NCBI GenBank assembly: GCA_006384855.1
Contig: VCJN01002344.1
Location: 62,001-126,000, forward strand
DNA length: 64,000 nucleotides
Direction of reading: 5' to 3'
Source: Tetraselmis striata
Lineage: Eukaryota > Chlorophyta > Chlorodendrophyceae > Chlorodendrales > Chlorodendraceae
Positions 1-10,782 of this stretch are shown one piece after another. The translations under genes were made by a program, and so were the position numbers. The first letter of the stretch is position 1; every line of letters begins with the position of its first letter. The notes beneath the pieces were generated by a model. It did not search any database. It saw only the letters and a list, made by a program, of their open reading frames with translations, and was not told where the DNA came from.

Positions 1-142
1 TGCTGTACCTTATCGCACGGAAGGTATGCTGACTCTGCAACATATGTTTCTCACAGCACGCTTGACATGGCTTGCTTGACATTGACACATCACGCTGCAC
101 ATTGCTCAGTCGCTGACACGCCTGTCTGACTGCGATCCTCAG

Positions 143-3100
143 CGCCAGAGGAAGGGGGATCTGGAAACCACAGCTGTTTTTGGGCCTCCAAAAGAAGGCG
201 AGCAGGTGACGCTGGTAATAACAGACATCCAGGGCAGCACCAGCCTGTGGGACGCATACCCCAAGGAGGTACGTACGCCACCCTGTCAATCCAAATTCGA
301 CCACCTTTACGGGTCATACATAACGCCGACTGCTTTCCTGCCCACTAAGGTGCACTGTGCGGTAGATGGCGAGCGGCATAGACTTGCATCACAAAATTCT
401 TCGAGCAGCTCTGAAGGAGTGCCAAGGATATGAAGTGGCGACTGAGGGTGATTCCTTCAAATGCGCCTTTCGTACTCCTGGTGAGTGCCCCCCTCCCCTT
501 CCAGTGTGCTCTGAAGTACAGTATCAAGAAAGAGGGCGTGCATAATCTTGCAGCTCGCATGCATCTGGCTATGACAGAACTGACTGGTCCCTGAGGAACA
601 ATTGCTGTTTTTCCCTATGATGGTGTGCAGAGGATGCCATTTGCTGGTCTGTCCTAGTCCAGGTAAGTACCTGTCCTGGTTGCGCTTCACGCTTCTTGCC
701 CACGCCCATCCTACATGCCTGTATGACAGTGCATCTGCTGTGCAGATGGATCTTATGGCTGCACCGTGGGATGAGAAGCTAGAGGATGGAGGGGCGCGTG
801 CGTTTTTCCAGCCACACAAGTGGGCAGATATGTCAAAATTTCTATCTGCCATGGGTTACAGGCTGTGGGACAAGGCGCTGACAGAGGGTGAGGCCGCCTC
901 CAACTGCATAGCTTAGCTTGGCAGCCAGGCAGCCCAACCTAGCCTTGCGCCCTACACGCAGCGTCTCGAGCCGGGTGCCACCTAGACCCCCCCCCCCCCC
1001 CCCCCCCCTCACACCAGTGCTGCTCTGAAACACTGGGATCGGCAGGTGAGGCGCTGGTTATCACAGATCAAGCAGGAAAGCCGCGCAAGCTGCCATTCAG
1101 CGCCAAAGCCGCCTCGCAGACTGGTTACACCCGGGCAGCCCTGGCTAAGGTAGGGTGCACATGGTTTTGCTCGGTGGGGATGCGCTGGAAACCTGGGCAT
1201 AGTGACGGCCTGGCGCAGCAGCAAAAAGAGAAACTGAGTCGTGTGCTCATGCTCGCTCGCTGGCACATCCCGCAGTACCCTGCCAGTGGGGTGGTGCATA
1301 ACAGCTGCAAGATGGCTGTGCCTGCGTTCCGTGGCTTGCGTGTGCGCATTGGCATGCACACCGGCATGGCCGACATGGTTACAGTTCATGAGAAGACCAA
1401 GAGGGCCGTTTATGGCGGGGATGTGCGCACCCTGCCCCTCCTCATGCCCACTGGCGCTTGCTCTTGCTGCACGCTTCAAAGCAGGATGAACTGTATCAGC
1501 TGACACGCCCCTCCCTGCTCATCAGCTGGCCGTCATCACGAAGGCCATCTCGGAGGTTCCCAGCGGTGGCCAGATCATTGCATCCGGAGAGACGATCGCT
1601 GCCATTGGCTCGATGCACGGTCTCCAGCAGCGGGTGCGCTAAAGTGTTCCCAAGTAGGACAAAACCGCTTGCGTACGCCGGTTCATGTTTGGTAATGTTT
1701 CTGCTGCTGGATGTTCATGCCGCGCCCCTCCTTCCAACAGGTGTATCAGCTCATCAAGGGCTGGACCTCAATTATGGATGTGCATGACAAGAGGGCCGCG
1801 CTTGCCATTGTGCACATGGGCTCCCACATTGTGGACGGCATGCCATGGTGCTATGAAGACGCCGCAAGCACAGTCGCAGCATCTTCTGTCGCCGATATGG
1901 CTGGCAGTGATGCATTCCCCGTGTCTGTGCCTCAACACCCGAGAATGCTGCAAAAGAAGAGGCTCACTGACCCAATTGGCCATCAGACAGAGGGCCGTTG
2001 CGGCAACCTGCTGGACCATCTGAGGTCAGAGCGGCGCAAGAGCCTGCCATCAGGTTCCTTGCCACACAGCTGTAGGTGTGTAAGGCGCGACAAGTCGGAT
2101 GTCTTCCGCGCCGTGCAAGCTGTGAGGAGTCGGGCGTCTGCTGCATCTTTCTCTGATGGCCTGGAGGCGGCTGACCCAGCAGACCCGCTGGGGCTGGTGG
2201 ATTACGAGGACAAGCTTATGATTGCTGTGGAGCTGGTGGCCTTGGTCCCGCTGGCGCTCAAAGCCCGCCAGCGGTCCGGCCTCCATGCCCCTTCTGCTCT
2301 CCCTCTCCCTCAACAGCCTCCAGATAAATGCATGTACTGCAAACACCCTGTCATCATAAATGCGCTCTCACCCAGCCCACACACAGCCAACGTAAACGCA
2401 AACTGGGCGCGCTTTTGACCCCCCCCCCCCCCCCCCCCCCGGTTTCTTCTGTGTGCAAATGCAGGTGCTTTCCCAACCTCAACACTATGGAGATGTTGGC
2501 GCCTGGTTTCTACGACGCGCCCTCGCCTGCGCGCGTGACCATCCTCTTCATCTTCATTGAGCGCTGGCAGCACCTCTTGAATTGGAGCGAGCGCAATCCA
2601 GTGCGCCAGATGGTGCTGGCAGACACCAAGAAATTGTACAACCTGCATGTGCGTGCCCCCCCCCCCCCCCCCCCTCCTCCCCTTCCCTGTCCCCCCCCCC
2701 CTGCACAGTCCCCTCCCTTTTCAGCATCATGAAGTGCCAAATGAGCTCCTGGCCAGGTATTCATTCCTATATTCTGTCGTTGACTGCGATTTTGGTAAAG
2801 CTTGTGCGCACGATTGGCCCCGGGGGGGGGGGGGGGGGAGGACAGGGGGCCTGGCGCTCAATTTGCCGACTCGCTTGTCAATGGCGAGCAGAACATCCAT
2901 ACTTGCGTACGGTTTATGGTCTACATACTCACATACAGCAATCGTCACCATGTAGGTTTTTAACTGCTTTCCGGAGGTCGTTCCATGTTCCACTGGGACT
3001 CGATTACCATCCCTCATCATGCGTTGTGGCACTGTGGACGACAGGTGCGCGCCGCCCTCCACGCCCACGGCGGCTACGAGGTGGAAGGCGAGGACGGCTG

Positions 3101-4808
3101 CTTTGTGTGCGCCTTTGGTACGCCCGAGGAGGCAGTGGAGTTTTCGGTCAGGCTGCAGAACGGCCTGTCGCAGGCTGGGTGGAACCCCGAGCTGCTGCGC
3201 TCCAAGCACTGCTGCCGCATCAACAACCAGGAGGGCGATGTGGTGCTGGCAGGGCCGCGCTCAAAGATTGGCATGTGCACCTCGGACGCGGAGCATGCGC
3301 AGCCGTCGCCGCGCACCGGAAAGATGGAGTACTTTGGGCCGATCATGAACCATGCCGCCCGTGTAGCGTCCACGGCCTACGGCGGGCAGGTGCTGCTACA
3401 TGAGGCGACTAATGAGGCGCTGGACCTGGACCTCTTGGCCAGCGACATCGTGCTGACAGCCTGTGGTAAGCACCGCCTCAAGGGCATGAAGCAATCCATC
3501 AAAATCACGCAGGTGCCCCCCTCCCCCCCCCCCCCCCTCCCCCTCCCCCTCCATCCCAAGGGCACAGCCAAGCACCTGCATGTACTGAAGGGTGAATCAG
3601 CCATTGACTCTCGGCATTACCTCTGCCCCCCCCCCCCCCCCCCACCCTCGGGGGCTTCCGCACCTGCTTGGCCTCCCCAACACACCAGTGCCATTCCCCC
3701 CATTCCAGCAGTGATCCATGCGATGTCATTGATGGTGGATAGTATACACATGTGTTGTGTCCCGCACCACGCATTTGGTGCTGGCTTAGTGGTCAATGCA
3801 GTGACACTCCTAGCTGTGAGCCTCTGCTGCAAGTATCCAATACAGCCATCCAGTCTGACGCGCAGCTTAGTTGTTGCCTCTATTGGCTGTACCCCCAAAC
3901 CTATTGCTGAGGATACCTGACGCTGGGCCGGAGGAGTGCGTGCGGTCGTCGTCTCCCATGTAGCTCTGCTGCTGGCCGCCCGGCTGACCCTGACTGGTTG
4001 GTGTTGCGTCTGGCCGGCCAGGCATCTGTTCCGGGCTGCAAGCAGAACTTCCCAAAGCTTGGCACCTCCGGCGATGAGGACCTGCAGCCTATGCTGGAGT
4101 ATCTGTCCACCAAGGGGCAGAGAAGGCGGAGGGCAAAGCAAAGGCTGACCATCGGGTCGCCTTCCAGCAAGACTCCAAAATCAACTGCTTCCAACAAAAG
4201 CGTTTCTGAACTTGATATGGACCAGGTCGTTGGCAGGCTGCATTCAACAATGACGATCGAGGTCAGCCCCCAACCCCCCCCCCCCACCCCCCTCCCCGGA
4301 ATGAAATTAGTGCACAAAGTGGTGCATAAACTCAATCGGCACCTTGTCTATAGGTAGTGTGACATGAGTGGCCTGCATTTCCGCGCACCACATCCCATTG
4401 GCCATGCTCCGTCAACAGAGCCATGCCGCTACGGTAACACTCGTCACACTCTGCCTGTCATAGACTGAAAGCCGCAGTGTTGAACACAAGTCGGGCCCCA
4501 ACTTCGGATCGGACCTCTACTTCCCCAGTAGCACCTCCCTTGCCTACCCATTGGACGACGGCGTAGACACGTTGGAGTGCCGTGATGACTCGCAGCATGA
4601 TCGCACGGTTGAGCTTCCTGCGGCACTGAGGCTGATGCTTGCCGATGGTGCGTGAGCGCTGACGCGCTGTGCCTTCCCCATGATAGCCACCTGCTCCATG
4701 CCCGCACGGCACACCCAGCCAGATATACCCGCCATGCCTATCTCCGCTCCTCCGCCCCGGCACTGACATGCTGCCTTGCTATGCTCAGGCACCGACAACA
4801 TGGTGTAG
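143..4808 (+). CDS. Two-domain class III nucleotidyl cyclase, 5' end outside window
   Basis: Makes a cyclic nucleotide (cAMP or cGMP) from the NTP. Many exons with GT-AG introns can be chained in phase: 143-268, 366-480, 631-662, 746-887, 1046-1149, 1276-1422, 1526-1633, 1741-about 2333, 2465-2648, 3045-3512, about 3912/3964-4261, 4464-4647, and a last exon 4789-4808 ending in TAG. The first exon opens with VTLVITDIQGSTSLWD, so the N-terminus (in this family often membrane and sensor parts) lies left of the window. Two catalytic domains are visible, joined by a charged linker, then a basic Ser-rich tail. The joins at 2650-3045 and 3512-3964 are not resolved; small exons are probably missing there. 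Introns carry C runs at about 988, 2420, 2655, 3520, 3626 and 4850. Family assignment is firm; exact exon borders and substrate are less sure. Confidence 0.85.
206..1830 (+). other. Cyclase catalytic domain 1 (C1-like, metal-binding)
   Basis: In the spliced reading the domain carries both metal-binding Asp positions: TDIQGS in exon 1 and GYEVATEGDSFKCAF in the exon at 366-480. It also has LRVRIGMHTG at about 1340. The segment that normally carries the catalytic Asn and transition-state Arg reads YGGDLAVITKAISEVPSGGQ across the 1422/1526 splice. Aligned without gaps to domain 2, Asn is replaced by Val and Arg by Ala. This is the residue set of a C1 half: metals bound, Asn/Arg missing. The domain call rests on motifs read directly; the functional reading comes from mammalian C1/C2 cyclases. 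Confidence 0.8.
2465..3512 (+). other. Cyclase catalytic domain 2 (C2-like, Asn/Arg-bearing)
   Basis: Exon 2465-2648 begins the second catalytic fold with APGFYDAPSPARVTILFIFIE, where the first metal Asp is Phe. Exon 3045-3512 holds GYEVEGEDGCFVCAF, in which the second metal Asp position is Gly next to a shifted Asp. It then has EYFGPIMNHAARVASTAYGG with the catalytic Asn and Arg both present. This complements domain 1. The residue at the C2 Lys position is Glu, and the usual Asp seven residues before the Asn is also Glu, so base preference cannot be read as a classic adenylyl cyclase. Confidence 0.8.
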
Positions 4809-4962
4809 CGCGGGCAAGGCGAAGCACCGGAAGGCGTCACCTCCTCCCCCCCTCCCCCCCCCCCCCCCCCACAACGCACTCCCACACATGCACAGTGCAA
4901 GCGCGTCTCTTAACTAACCCAGGGCCGGGGGACAGGCCCTGCTTTGCTACGTGCATGCGCAA

Positions 4963-4967
4963 TGTAA
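4963..4967 (+). terminator. Candidate TGTAA polyadenylation signal (cyclase, short form)
   Basis: TGTAA is the usual polyadenylation signal of chlorophycean nuclear genes. This one lies about 155 nt after the TAG at 4806-4808. Confidence 0.35.
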
Positions 4968-5091
4968 AGGACGAGCTGGCTCTTAGTCTTGTCCCGGGCA
5001 TGCGGCAGGTAGGGCGGTCTCAAACTAGGCACGGCATGTCTCTTTTCTTAAATGCCTTGTCTGACCCGGCGGTGTTTCGCGCCAGCCAGCA

Positions 5092-5097
5092 ATGTGC

Positions 5098-5128
<31 letters not shown>

Positions 5129-5130
5129 TG
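5092..5130. repeat. (TG)n microsatellite
   Basis: Nearly pure TG dinucleotide run with one TA interruption, in the 3' part of the cyclase locus. Confidence 0.9.
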
Positions 5131-5823
5131 CGCGCAATGCAACCCTGCTGCATGTGTCTCCCTGCCACGCCTCTGGCCCAGTAGGCACATGGAACGCCTG
5201 TACCAGGAAACGCTGGATTCTCTGGTGTTGTTTGGGAAACCGATGCCACAAAACCCGCATCAATGGCCTACCTGTGACGGTCCCATGTCAGCGTCGGCAG
5301 CAGCAGTGCAGCTGCTGCTCTCCGCGTGCAGCAGTCCCATACGCCATGGTTGTGTGTCCTTTGTGCCCGGCTTACCCCCCCCCTCCCCCCCCCAAAAAAA
5401 ATAAACGACATACAACTTCGGAATTTTGCTGGTTGTGTTTGACGCTACGTGCTCACACCTAGTTCACAGCTAATGCAGCACGACGGGGCGCACGATGAGT
5501 ATCTTGAGCGCCAACATAGGGACAAATGATGCCCACACCACACTCATCCTGCGTCCCGAATTGCGAAGTCAGCCCGCCTGGGCGCCTGATTGTGCTGGGA
5601 GGTGGAGCGGATGGGCCGCACGGGCGCATCTGGCAATCGGGGGACCCTCTCCAGAAACACTGATATGAGGTACCAGTCGCCTGGATACCAGCGCACCACG
5701 CTTAATTAAAACCCACTAGCCGGTCCGCAGTACTTCATGTTTACGAGATTGACTGGAGTCCCCCCCCGCTCCCCATTGTCTGGTTTTGCTGATGCACTGG
5801 TTCATGGGCGACATTGTGGCTTG

Positions 5824-5893
5824 GCATGACATGGCATAGCATAGCATAGCATGACAAAGCATAGCATAGCATGGCAAAGCATTACATGGTATG
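5824..5893. repeat. Degenerate CATAG/CATGG pentanucleotide repeat
   Basis: Runs of ATAGC, ATGGC and AAAGC units, about 14 in all, between the two convergent genes. The rest of 5278-6010 holds nothing I can assign. Confidence 0.8.
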
Positions 5894-6008
5894 GTATAGC
5901 GTATAGCGTGTTGTGTCCCTTGGGCAGCGAGGGGCAGTCCATCCCTAGTCAATCCCTGGCGGGAGAACCCTCGGGCATTGCGGTCATTGCGCCGCGGCCA
6001 GGCAAGAC

Positions 6009-6047
6009 TGTAAGTGTTCGAAGTACTTACAGAGGTACTTCGAACAC
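6009..6047. terminator. Hairpin with TGTAA signals for both convergent genes
   Basis: A perfect 13-bp inverted repeat (6014-6026 with 6035-6047, GTGTTCGAAGTAC) encloses an 8-nt loop. Plus-strand TGTAA is at 6009-6013, overlapping the left base of the stem by nothing and abutting it directly. Minus-strand TGTAA is at 6031-6027, in the loop and about 52 nt past the AIDA stop codon. A G run of about 24 nt follows at 6048. The layout suggests a shared 3'-end region for the cyclase (+) and AIDA (-) transcripts. Confidence 0.55.
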
Positions 6048-6082
6048 GGGGGGGGGGGGGGGGGGGGGGGGTGACCGCTTAC

Positions 6083-8716
6083 TCAGGTAACCCGCGTGAT
6101 TGTGAGCTCCAGGTGCAGGAAAAGCTGCTTGACTGACAACAGCGCGATCTTCTTGCGCTTCAGGTCTGTCGGCTTCTTGTAGATCTCCAGCGCCAGCGGC
6201 CCCTGCGCCATCTCCGACATCTCCATGAACGCCCACGCCCGCGTGCTCACCTGGCAGGCGAGGCCAGCACCGCATCAGTGCCCCCCCCCCCCCCCCCCAA
6301 CAGCACAAATCACAAAGCCCTCCGCTCCCCCAACGCCCGCACCTTCTTCTTCTTGGGCTTGTAATGTTTGTATTCGAATACAATGGCCGCACCCTGCGGT
6401 TTCCGATGGCCAGCTCAGTGGCAGCGGGTGAGGGATGCGCACCACGCAATGGTGTCATTGGGGGGGGGGGGAGGGGGGGGGGGGGGGGGGGGGCCAAGGG
6501 AGCCAGAAGGGGGGGGGGGGGGGGGGCGGGCGCAGCGCACGTCTGGCAGCGCGTTGAGAGGCGTCTGGATGTGCACAGTGTGCCCAAACATGATGTAGTT
6601 CCCGTCGATCCTGCGTAAAGTGATAGGGCAAGAGGAGAAAAGGGGGGGGGGGGGGTCCAACGATCTCAAGGTTTCCGAGCGGGTGTGGAAATTCCCTGTG
6701 ATGTAGCACTATACAAAGTTTATGCGTGAAAGGTTAAAGAGAGGGAGGGAGACTGGGGGGTGTATTGTGTGTGTACATGACACAGTATTGTTGGAAGTAA
6801 AGTCTTTGTGATACCTACTACAGTCGACCTATAATCATATATACTGAGAGCTCTGGATTTCATCAGCTTCACCTGTCACGTAATATGGACACGTCTTCCG
6901 ATTGGCATATCGACGTCAGGTCGCGCGGAGATGTGCAGCCACATCCGTGTGCTCGTACAGTGCTCCCGAATCAATCCGTGGCAGTCCTTGCATTGCATCT
7001 AGCATACCGATACTGCATCAGCAATGATGCGATCAATTGACCGCCATACTCGTGCCAATGATTTACTACGGGAACACCGGTGCTGCGTGACTACCGCTAA
7101 TCTGACTCTCTGACTGTGGAGAGACTTGATGTGCCTACCTATATTACAGGCGGTAGTACAATGGACTACTTCTATGTCTGCCAGTACGTCTAACGTCAAA
7201 CAAAATGCAGACCCCCTTGTACCGTACAAACACAACCGGATAAATAACGTTTTTGACCCTCCCCCCCCCCCCCCCCCGCTTTCTACCCGTGAAGATGAGA
7301 AAACTGTTAAAATAGAAAACTAATTTAGAATAAATCACGAATACATCGAGAATATTCCGACGCAAAGCTGCAAAACAGATCAATTTTCTGGGCGCCGCGG
7401 ACTGTTTTTAATTGTACGGTATGTTATATAGACTTTATTTATACGACTTTTTAGTATTTATGTGGTACAGGGCGTCGATTCATACACCCCAACCTCACCC
7501 CCACCCACAAATAAAGCGCGTTATCTACATATAAATACATATGCATAACGCCATGTGTGCAGACAGAATGTTTATATGATACGAGTCCGAGCATGGCTAC
7601 CAAGCGCCCCAGTTTGCCACACACGAGCCCGAATAGCGTCCTGAGTGTGGTTATGCGAGGATGCCCTTCCTTATATGTTGTGAGTGGTGACAGAAGACTG
7701 CTCGGGCGCACCGATTGGTGACTGGTGTATCCTGTGCGCTCTCCAGCAGCTCCCCCTTCGAGTTGACGACCTGTACGCTGAGAAAGGGGTCGATGAAGCC
7801 GGACGCCTCCTTGAAGCCCCACTTGTCTGCGGCGGTGAAGTAGGCGGAGATGCGGGGAGGCAGGGGCGGTGTTGTCAGCCAGCAGCAAACACGTCGTCAT
7901 CGCCGCACCGCACCTGCAGCCCCTGGCAGAGTGGGGTACAATGTGGTACCGCACGGATCATGAAGCAGTAATGCCCTGCCAACAGCCTACTCCTTTCCTT
8001 TTGGCATGACTTGCTATGCTTTGGTGGTAAATACTAAGAACCAACCACTGAAATGAATGAACTAATGGCCAATATGTATGGGCACCACAGGATCTGGCAA
8101 CAAGGACGGGGTGGAGTGGTGAGGCTACAGCACTATCCCGCATCCGGAGGAACCGAGGAGGCCTCAAATCCACACAACGTGCAGTAACTTATCAGGAGTG
8201 TATAGGAGCCCCTCCCCCCCCCCCCTACTCGCCGGACAGAGGCAGTGGTGGCCAACATGCACATAAGCAGCAAGAAAGGGGTGGGGGGGGGGCATCAACA
8301 CCCATGCCTTGCGCACGCCCTGCCCTATCTGACGCAGCTCACCAAAGTGTGGGAGCAGACGGGGCCCGCATTGCTGACAATGGCGCGATCCATCTAAGAG
8401 GTTAAAGACTTGCTGCCGCTGCTGATTCGACGTGCAACACCACTGCCATGAGTACTACCAGTGATACGGCAAACCTGAAGAGGAATGGAGCATGAATAGT
8501 GCAAATATCATCACGGAGAGTGGCCGCAGCGAAGGCAGACAGGGAGGGGCACAGGGAGCAAAGCGGGGGCTGACCTATCTTAATGCTCAGCAGCTCATCG
8601 CCCCGCCTGCTGCTCACCTGTCGGCAGCGTCCAGAGTCCCGCGTGTGGGGTGCTGTCAGACAGCTGCAAAGCACTGCACTGCTGTGCTATTGCGGGGCGG
8701 CTGCAGCATAGAGGAA

Positions 8717-8747
<31 letters not shown>

Positions 8748-9899
8748 CTGACTGCTTGGGGCAGCAGGGAGCCACCCTCTGTCTCCTTGATGTCCTCATC
8801 CATCACCGGAGGGGCCGCCGCCGCCGCAGTGACGGCATCGTTACGGATCCGCAGCGGGAACGGCTCTTCCGGTGGCCAGCAGCCATTCAGTCAGTCCAGT
8901 CAGAATCCTTCACTGGAGTCCCCCCTCCCCCCCCAAAACCCCATAACACCCAACAGCCTCACCGGCATGGCAGGGGCTAGCGCGGGCGGTCCAAGCCCGC
9001 AGCTCGATAGCAGCGCCGCCCAGCCCCAGCCTCAGCCAGGGGAGTGCACCGGTGTATTTGCCCGTGGGCAAGGGGCTTACCTCCGGAGACCATAAAGCCC
9101 TTGTAGTAGCTGGTCAGCCGCTTCATGTTGTTCACGCCCACGCCCTGGTCCTTGCCAGTCTCCATCTCCTGTTGGCAGCCCGCCAGACGACCGGCCAGGT
9201 CACCAGCATCACCATCTGAGTCGGCATCAGCATGCCCCCCTCGCGCCCAGGCCCCCAGCCCTGCTACCCCCATGTACTCAGGGTGCACCTTGACGCGCAG
9301 CTTCAGGCATGCCGCCATCTTTTTTAGATCGGCCCGTGTGTCAAACGGCAGCCCCAGCACGTTATCCACACTCTCCTGCATAAGCCATGCAATTTTCATC
9401 TGTGTCAGAGGGGGGTGCGGGCCCCACGGAGGGAAAGATGGGGAAGTGTGATGGTGGCAAATACAACCACGCGCAGCTGGCCGTCCGGCGCGTTTACGTT
9501 GGCGATTGCATTGCTCAGGCGCAAGTACCCCTCAGTCGCCTCTTCCACCTGCGAAAGCAACGGCAAGCGCTGGTGAGAGCCCCAACAACATCCGCCCGAC
9601 CACCAATGGGTCGCCCCTGCTCCCCCCCCCCCCCCCCCACCCCACCACCACCACTATGAAGCCCCTGAGCTGCCGTTACGAGTCCAATTATTTCCACGCC
9701 AACTCTTGAGGCTGAGCCCCGAAAACAACATTCTGGACCTCTGTAGCACGATACTGCACCCACCCACCCAGCAGGATCAGCCCAACCCATCCCATCATTC
9801 GGTGGCCCGTCAGGTTGGGTGGGCCGGAGGTGAGCGACGTCAGGCGATGGCGACAGCAAATAACCGCCAGTGACCACCTCAGTCGGGCGGCCGACCACC

Positions 9900-9930
<31 letters not shown>

Positions 9931-10183
9931 ACATCTCCGCGCCAAGCAACAGACAACAAACCAAGCTCGACTCGAGCTCGGCCTTGCCACCGCAAAGCTA
10001 AACCCGCCCCGTCGATCGTCTGACCAGGGGCGTCCTGGTTACCGGCCGATGCCATAGGCTCAGGGGCCGCCCCGTTGGCCGGCAGACGGGCGCTCAGTAG
10101 CTCACCTGCCCCCAGCTGTCGTACTCAAGCGCCGTCTTGTACGCCTTCTCCCACCGCCGCCGCGTGTCCTCCACATCTGACAT
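6083..10183 (-). CDS. AIDA homologue (axin interactor, dorsalization-associated protein)
   Basis: Start and end are both clear. Exon 1 (10183-10106) begins with ATG and encodes MSDVEDTRRRWEKAY, then ALEYDSWGQ before a gtgagc donor. Exon 2 (about 9554-9470) starts VEEATEGYLRLSNAIANV. The next (about 9399-9290) has FDTRADLKKMAACLKLRVK, then NNMKRLTSYYKGF near 9100. These match the AIDA N-terminal helical domain in order. The C2 domain follows: GFIDPFLSVQVVNSKGELL and AQDTPVTNR (about 7860-7690), FGHTVHIQTPLNALPD (about 6610-6555), GAAIVFEYKHYKPKKKK (about 6395-6345), then WAFMEMSEMAQGPLALEIYK, KPTDLKRKKIALL and TGA at 6083-6085. Linker exons at 7.9-9.0 kb are not resolved. In animals AIDA acts in Axin/JNK signalling and membrane or lipid-linked roles; its algal job is unknown. 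Confidence 0.85.
8717..8747. repeat. G31 homopolymer in AIDA intron
   Basis: Thirty-one consecutive G on the plus strand, so a C run in the AIDA pre-mRNA. It lies in the unresolved linker part of the gene. Confidence 0.95.
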
Positions 10184-10782
10184 GCTGCCGTTATCGCTTC
10201 CAGATAGGCGTGTGCGAGGTGGCGTTGGCACGCCTCCGTCGGCACTGAGGGACGGCTTGGGTTTGGTTTGGCTACGTCTCCGCGGTGATGTCTACGGGCA
10301 GCAGGTAGTTGACCCTTTGCTGACCTTTTGCCGAGTCGCTAAAAACAGGCTTGTTGGCGGTTTTGGGTTAGGGTTTAACGAACCTGACGCGGAGCAGTCT
10401 TCATAAACGGCGTGCAGCGCGCGCGTTGCTGTTGAAGGCGTGTAGCGCGCGCTACAGTGTACCGTTGCCGTTGCTCCGCGCGTTGCATGCGTGTGCTACC
10501 TGTATACGTTTTTTTAAGGTGCCAATTGGTGCTGTACTGCTACAGGTTCTGCGCTGGCGGGGCGCGCGCGGAGACGGGGTCGCCGATGGATGGCGGCGGC
10601 GGCGGCGGCGCGGGCAGCCGACCAGCGCACCGACTACCTGTCAGGCAGCGCAACTTCTTGATCCTCTTTCACACCTGAGCTCAACCCACCCTCTCCGCGG
10701 GTTAAAGTCGCCTGCCGGTAAAGACCCGGTCTGGCCCTGCGGACCAACCCATCCCACTCTCTCGCCTACCACCACCGCCAAG
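10184..10782. promoter_or_regulatory. Bidirectional intergenic region between AIDA and RPLP0
   Basis: 599 bp separate the AIDA start codon (minus) and the RPLP0 start codon (plus). A telo-box, AAACCCTAA on the minus strand, lies at 10368-10376 within the telomere-like stretch GGGTTAGGGTTT. Telo-boxes are known promoter elements of plant ribosomal-protein genes. A GGCGGC run at about 10590 and pyrimidine-rich sequence before the RPLP0 ATG are also visible. No clear TATA box was found. Confidence 0.6.

Larger units (their letters stand above)
4892..5277 (+). other. Alternative 3' exons or 3' UTR of the cyclase gene
   Basis: Skipping the exon at 4789 and splicing the phase-1 donor after 4647 to the acceptor near 4891 gives an open exon up to about 5008. 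It contains CMRNVKDELALSLVPGMRQ followed by gtaggg. A further acceptor near 5186 opens a frame ending in TGA at about 5275. Both endings are in phase, so alternative splicing or a longer C-terminus is possible. A TGTAA inside the first alternative exon argues instead that this is 3' UTR. Sequence alone does not decide. Confidence 0.35.

Noticed and set aside
10361..10380. Interstitial telomere repeat
   Set aside because: Only GGGTTAGGGTTT is present, less than two units; a promoter telo-box fits better.
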